From the NCBI RefSeq assembly GCF_042649585.1, contig NZ_JBHRZM010000009.1, positions 62,001-126,000 on the forward strand: a stretch of 64,000 bases of DNA, in the 5' to 3' direction. This document shows positions 61,906 through 64,000 of the stretch, in pieces (position 1 is the stretch's first letter; each line of letters opens with the position of its first letter). The stretch is from Helicobacter_F equorum. GTDB lineage: Bacteria > Campylobacterota > Campylobacteria > Campylobacterales > Helicobacteraceae. The notes under the pieces are model-generated. The model ran no database searches, was not told where the DNA came from, and worked only from the letters and a program-made list of their open reading frames with translations. Made by a program: the position numbers and the translations under genes.

Positions 61906-63393
61906 CTAGGATTTTTGGGATTGTAAGGAATGATCTATGGTTTCTAGCGCTTGGCATATGCGTTTTGTATCGCCCTCTAATAGCGTTCGCACATCAATAA
62001 GAATTTGTTGTTTGTGGATTCTTGTGATGATATGAAACTCTGTTCTTAAGCGAGATTCTAAAGTGTTTGTATGAATTTTATCACTCGTGAGTGCAAGCGC
62101 GACACTTTGAAAGACTTTATCAGGCAAACTCCCACCTCCAGCCACAGAATCTACTTCAATGATCGTTGCTTGTATATGTGAGAGTGCGTGGATTTGGAAC
62201 ATTTGGAGTAGCTCTAGGGCGCGTTGGTGTAATGCTTGTGGCGTGAGTGTGAGCATAGCAAGTGTTGGGATAGATTCTAAAGCATTGTGTAAATAGGCTT
62301 GTAATGTCGCTTGTAAGACACTAATACAAAGTTTATCTACTCGCAATGCGCGTAAAAGATGGTTTTGTTTGAGTTGTGCGATGAGATGTGGCTTACCAGC
62401 AATAATTCCTACTTGTGAAGCGCCAAAAAGCTTATCCCCACTAAAGCTTAAAAGTGATGGTGGTGAGGTAAAAATCTCGTGTAGAGTTGGCTCTTTTTGT
62501 GTGTGGGATAATGAGGTAGCAAGGGCTAAATCCATAACACAACCACTTCCTAAATCATAATAATCGATGAGATTATGCGTGTGTGCTAATGTGCTGAGCT
62601 CTTGTATATTCACTTCTTGACAAAAGCCAATTTGTGCAAAGTTGCTTTTATGGGCTTTCATCAGCATAGCCGTGTGTGGTGTTATATGAGTTTGATAGTC
62701 TAAGAGATGTGTTTTGTTTGTCGCACCCACTTCTACAAGCACACTACCTGCAGATTTCATCACTTCAGGTATGCGGAATTCACCACCAATTTCTATAAGT
62801 TCTCCGCGCGAAATAATCACTTCCTTATCTTTTGCAAAAGTATTGAGGATAAGAAACACTGCCGCAGCATTATTATTGACAAGTAAATAATCATATTCTC
62901 GAGAAAATAGAGCTTTTAGTAGCATATTGATATGTGTGTATCTACTCGATCGTTTTCCTTGAGTGATGTCGTATTCAAGGTTAGAGTATCGAGTAAGAAG
63001 CGGCAAGATTTGTTGTATAAGGTTTGGCGCAAAGACACTTCTTCCTAAATTGGTTTGAAGCACCACACCACTTGCATTGACTACAGGCACAAGAGAAGGT
63101 GTGGTGAGTTTGTGGTAGTCATGAGTGATAGATTGCAAGAGTGTGTGTGTAATGTATGTGGCTAAGGTGGTATGTATATGTGTAGAATCTGTGTGTGTAG
63201 AGCGTGAATCTATATGCAAGGCAATCTCTGGATATGTAGTCATAAGAGTATTTTTGAGTATGGCTTGGCGTAGAGTATGTATGTGTTGTTGAATAAGGGA
63301 TTTTACAATGGCAGTGTTGTATGTGTCAAATTGCTTATGAGCAAGGAGTGTATCCACTTTTGGGAGTGCTTGTAAGAGTTCTTGTGTGTGCAT
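61906..63393 (-). CDS. selA: L-seryl-tRNA(Sec) selenium transferase SelA
   Basis: PLP enzyme that converts seryl-tRNA(Sec) to selenocysteyl-tRNA(Sec) with selenophosphate. The 495-aa product has VNASGVVLQTNLGRS, SNLEYDITQGKRSSRY, NNNAAAVFLIL, GGEFRIPEVM and the PLP-lysine segment SFSGDKLFGASQVG (K321). It is longer than E. coli SelA (463). First gene of the selA-selB-NifS-like run. Confidence 0.95.
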   Translation of the reverse strand: MHTQELLQALPKVDTLLAHKQFDTYNTAIVKSLIQQHIHTLRQAILKNTLMTTYPEIALHIDSRSTHTDSTHIHTTLATYITHTLLQSITHDYHKLTTPSLVPVVNASGVVLQTNLGRSVFAPNLIQQILPLLTRYSNLEYDITQGKRSSRYTHINMLLKALFSREYDYLLVNNNAAAVFLILNTFAKDKEVIISRGELIEIGGEFRIPEVMKSAGSVLVEVGATNKTHLLDYQTHITPHTAMLMKAHKSNFAQIGFCQEVNIQELSTLAHTHNLIDYYDLGSGCVMDLALATSLSHTQKEPTLHEIFTSPPSLLSFSGDKLFGASQVGIIAGKPHLIAQLKQNHLLRALRVDKLCISVLQATLQAYLHNALESIPTLAMLTLTPQALHQRALELLQMFQIHALSHIQATIIEVDSVAGGGSLPDKVFQSVALALTSDKIHTNTLESRLRTEFHIITRIHKQQILIDVRTLLEGDTKRICQALETIDHSLQSQKS

Positions 63394-63510
63394 AACTTAC
63401 ACCTTTACAAAAATTTTATCCTATATTATAACATTCCTACACACTTATCAAATAAACCTAAGTATAAAGGTGTTATAATTAAGCTAGATTCTATAGCAAT
63501 AAGGTGTAGT

Positions 63511-64000
63511 ATGAGAATAATGCTATTTTTCTTATGGATAGGGATTATACACAATGTTTTAGGAGATTCTCAAAGTTTATATCTTGCGCAAGATAAAGAT
63601 TCTAATGATGAAACACTTCAAACAATAGATGTTCGTAGCGCGTGGGATATAGTAGTACACAATAATGACGGACTAAAAGCTCAAGATTATAATGTGCAAA
63701 GAGCCCAAAAACTTGCGCTAGGATCTAAGCTAAGTTATCTACCAGATGTGAGATTTAGTGGCGCGTATTTGTATTTTGATAATGCTATGAATCATCAGCT
63801 TACTTCACCCAACATAGGTTCTACTCTACAATTAAATTCACTTCTAAGCGCACTTGGTAAGCCTGTTACATTTTTACAACGCGATGTGATGATTGGTGCT
63901 TTAAACATTGTCTATCCGCTTTATACCGGTGGTGTGCGTATGGCGGGAATACAACTAGCAGAGATTGCCAAAAAAGATGCACAATTTGCCCTTGAGCTAA
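63511..64000 (+). CDS. TolC-family outer-membrane efflux protein (partial, runs off the end)
   Basis: An open frame from ATG 63511 (AAGGTG upstream) to the window end, 163 codons. It begins with a signal peptide (MRIMLFFLWIGIIHNVLG) and continues with SAWDIVVHNNDGLKAQDYNV, LGSKLSYLPDVRFSGAYLYF and VYPLYTGGVRMAGIQLAEIA, matching the helical and strand pattern of TolC/NodT outer-membrane factors. The partner pump genes would lie beyond the window. Confidence 0.8.
   Translation, partial: MRIMLFFLWIGIIHNVLGDSQSLYLAQDKDSNDETLQTIDVRSAWDIVVHNNDGLKAQDYNVQRAQKLALGSKLSYLPDVRFSGAYLYFDNAMNHQLTSPNIGSTLQLNSLLSALGKPVTFLQRDVMIGALNIVYPLYTGGVRMAGIQLAEIAKKDAQFALEL

Noticed and set aside
63394..63510. tRNA-Sec gene near selA
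   Set aside because: I looked for a long acceptor and variable arm in the gap upstream of selA and found only AT-rich sequence with no cloverleaf.
1..64000. CRISPR arrays, insertion sequences, prophage or attachment sites
   Set aside because: No regularly spaced repeats, transposase, integrase or phage structural genes were seen on either strand.

Overview
The window is AT-rich chromosomal DNA of a Helicobacter, most likely an enterohepatic species. I judge this from the proteins (an ArsR/HP0166-type regulator, an HP0170-type CheZ, CheV-CheA-CheW, FrdCAB, a HtpG without the usual neighbours) and from gene runs that recall H. pylori: dnaX-tsaE-lptB-rpoN, TPR protein-serS, tatB-tatC-queA-rsmG, cheZ-prtC. 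The species cannot be fixed from this window. I saw no rRNA, tRNA, CRISPR array or insertion sequence.

Layout. 1-2914: end of dnaX, tsaE, lptB, rpoN, tightly packed. 2978-10155: an accessory surface-polysaccharide locus holding a TupA-like ATP-grasp gene followed by inverted, promoterless copies of its 3' half, two tiny membrane proteins, a HAD phosphatase, two HisC-like PLP enzymes and a second ATP-grasp gene split by a G10 tract. 10260-19498 (minus strand): frdCAB, then copA-copP-msbA, then manC. 19607-29420 (plus): pepD-argC-metallophosphoesterase, the chemotaxis block cheV-cheA-cheW, ferredoxin, cheZ and a U32 peptidase. 29427-31201 (minus): DUF58 and MoxR genes. 31251-31824: a divergent small HTH regulator and a 67-aa protein around two identical palindromes. 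31939-44958: htpG, an RluB-like synthase, a quinone reductase-like flavoprotein, a DUF4105 envelope protein, a TPR protein, serS, tatBC, queA, rsmG and two small proteins. 44990-46353: remains of an autotransporter. 46361-54508: arsR, ahpC, trpB, a copper-type TonB receptor, metK and gltS. 54589-58949: a TauE/SafE permease and the metNIQQ methionine importer. 58955-63393 (minus): selA-selB and a NifS-like gene. 63511-64000: start of a TolC-family protein.

The most unusual region is 2978-10155. A complete ATP-grasp gene is followed by two silent alternative C-terminal cassettes in inverted orientation. They share 153 bp (147 identical) and 70 bp (all identical) with the expressed copy, in the same reading frame, so homologous inversion would replace the C-terminal half of the enzyme. 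A second ATP-grasp gene in the same locus is switched OFF by a G10 tract, and one of the two aminotransferases carries a G9 tract at its 3' end. The enzyme set resembles the Campylobacter jejuni capsule genes cj1435-cj1437 (serinol/ethanolamine phosphate synthesis). My hypothesis is a locus that makes an amino-alcohol and couples it to a surface sugar with variable ligases.

Other notable points are a NifS paralogue beside selAB that keeps the catalytic Cys but has Arg at the PLP Lys position, an OprC/NosA-like copper receptor with CxxxM and HxM motifs, an arsR without an adjacent arsS, an SH3-GltS fusion, and a regulator with a paired operator.
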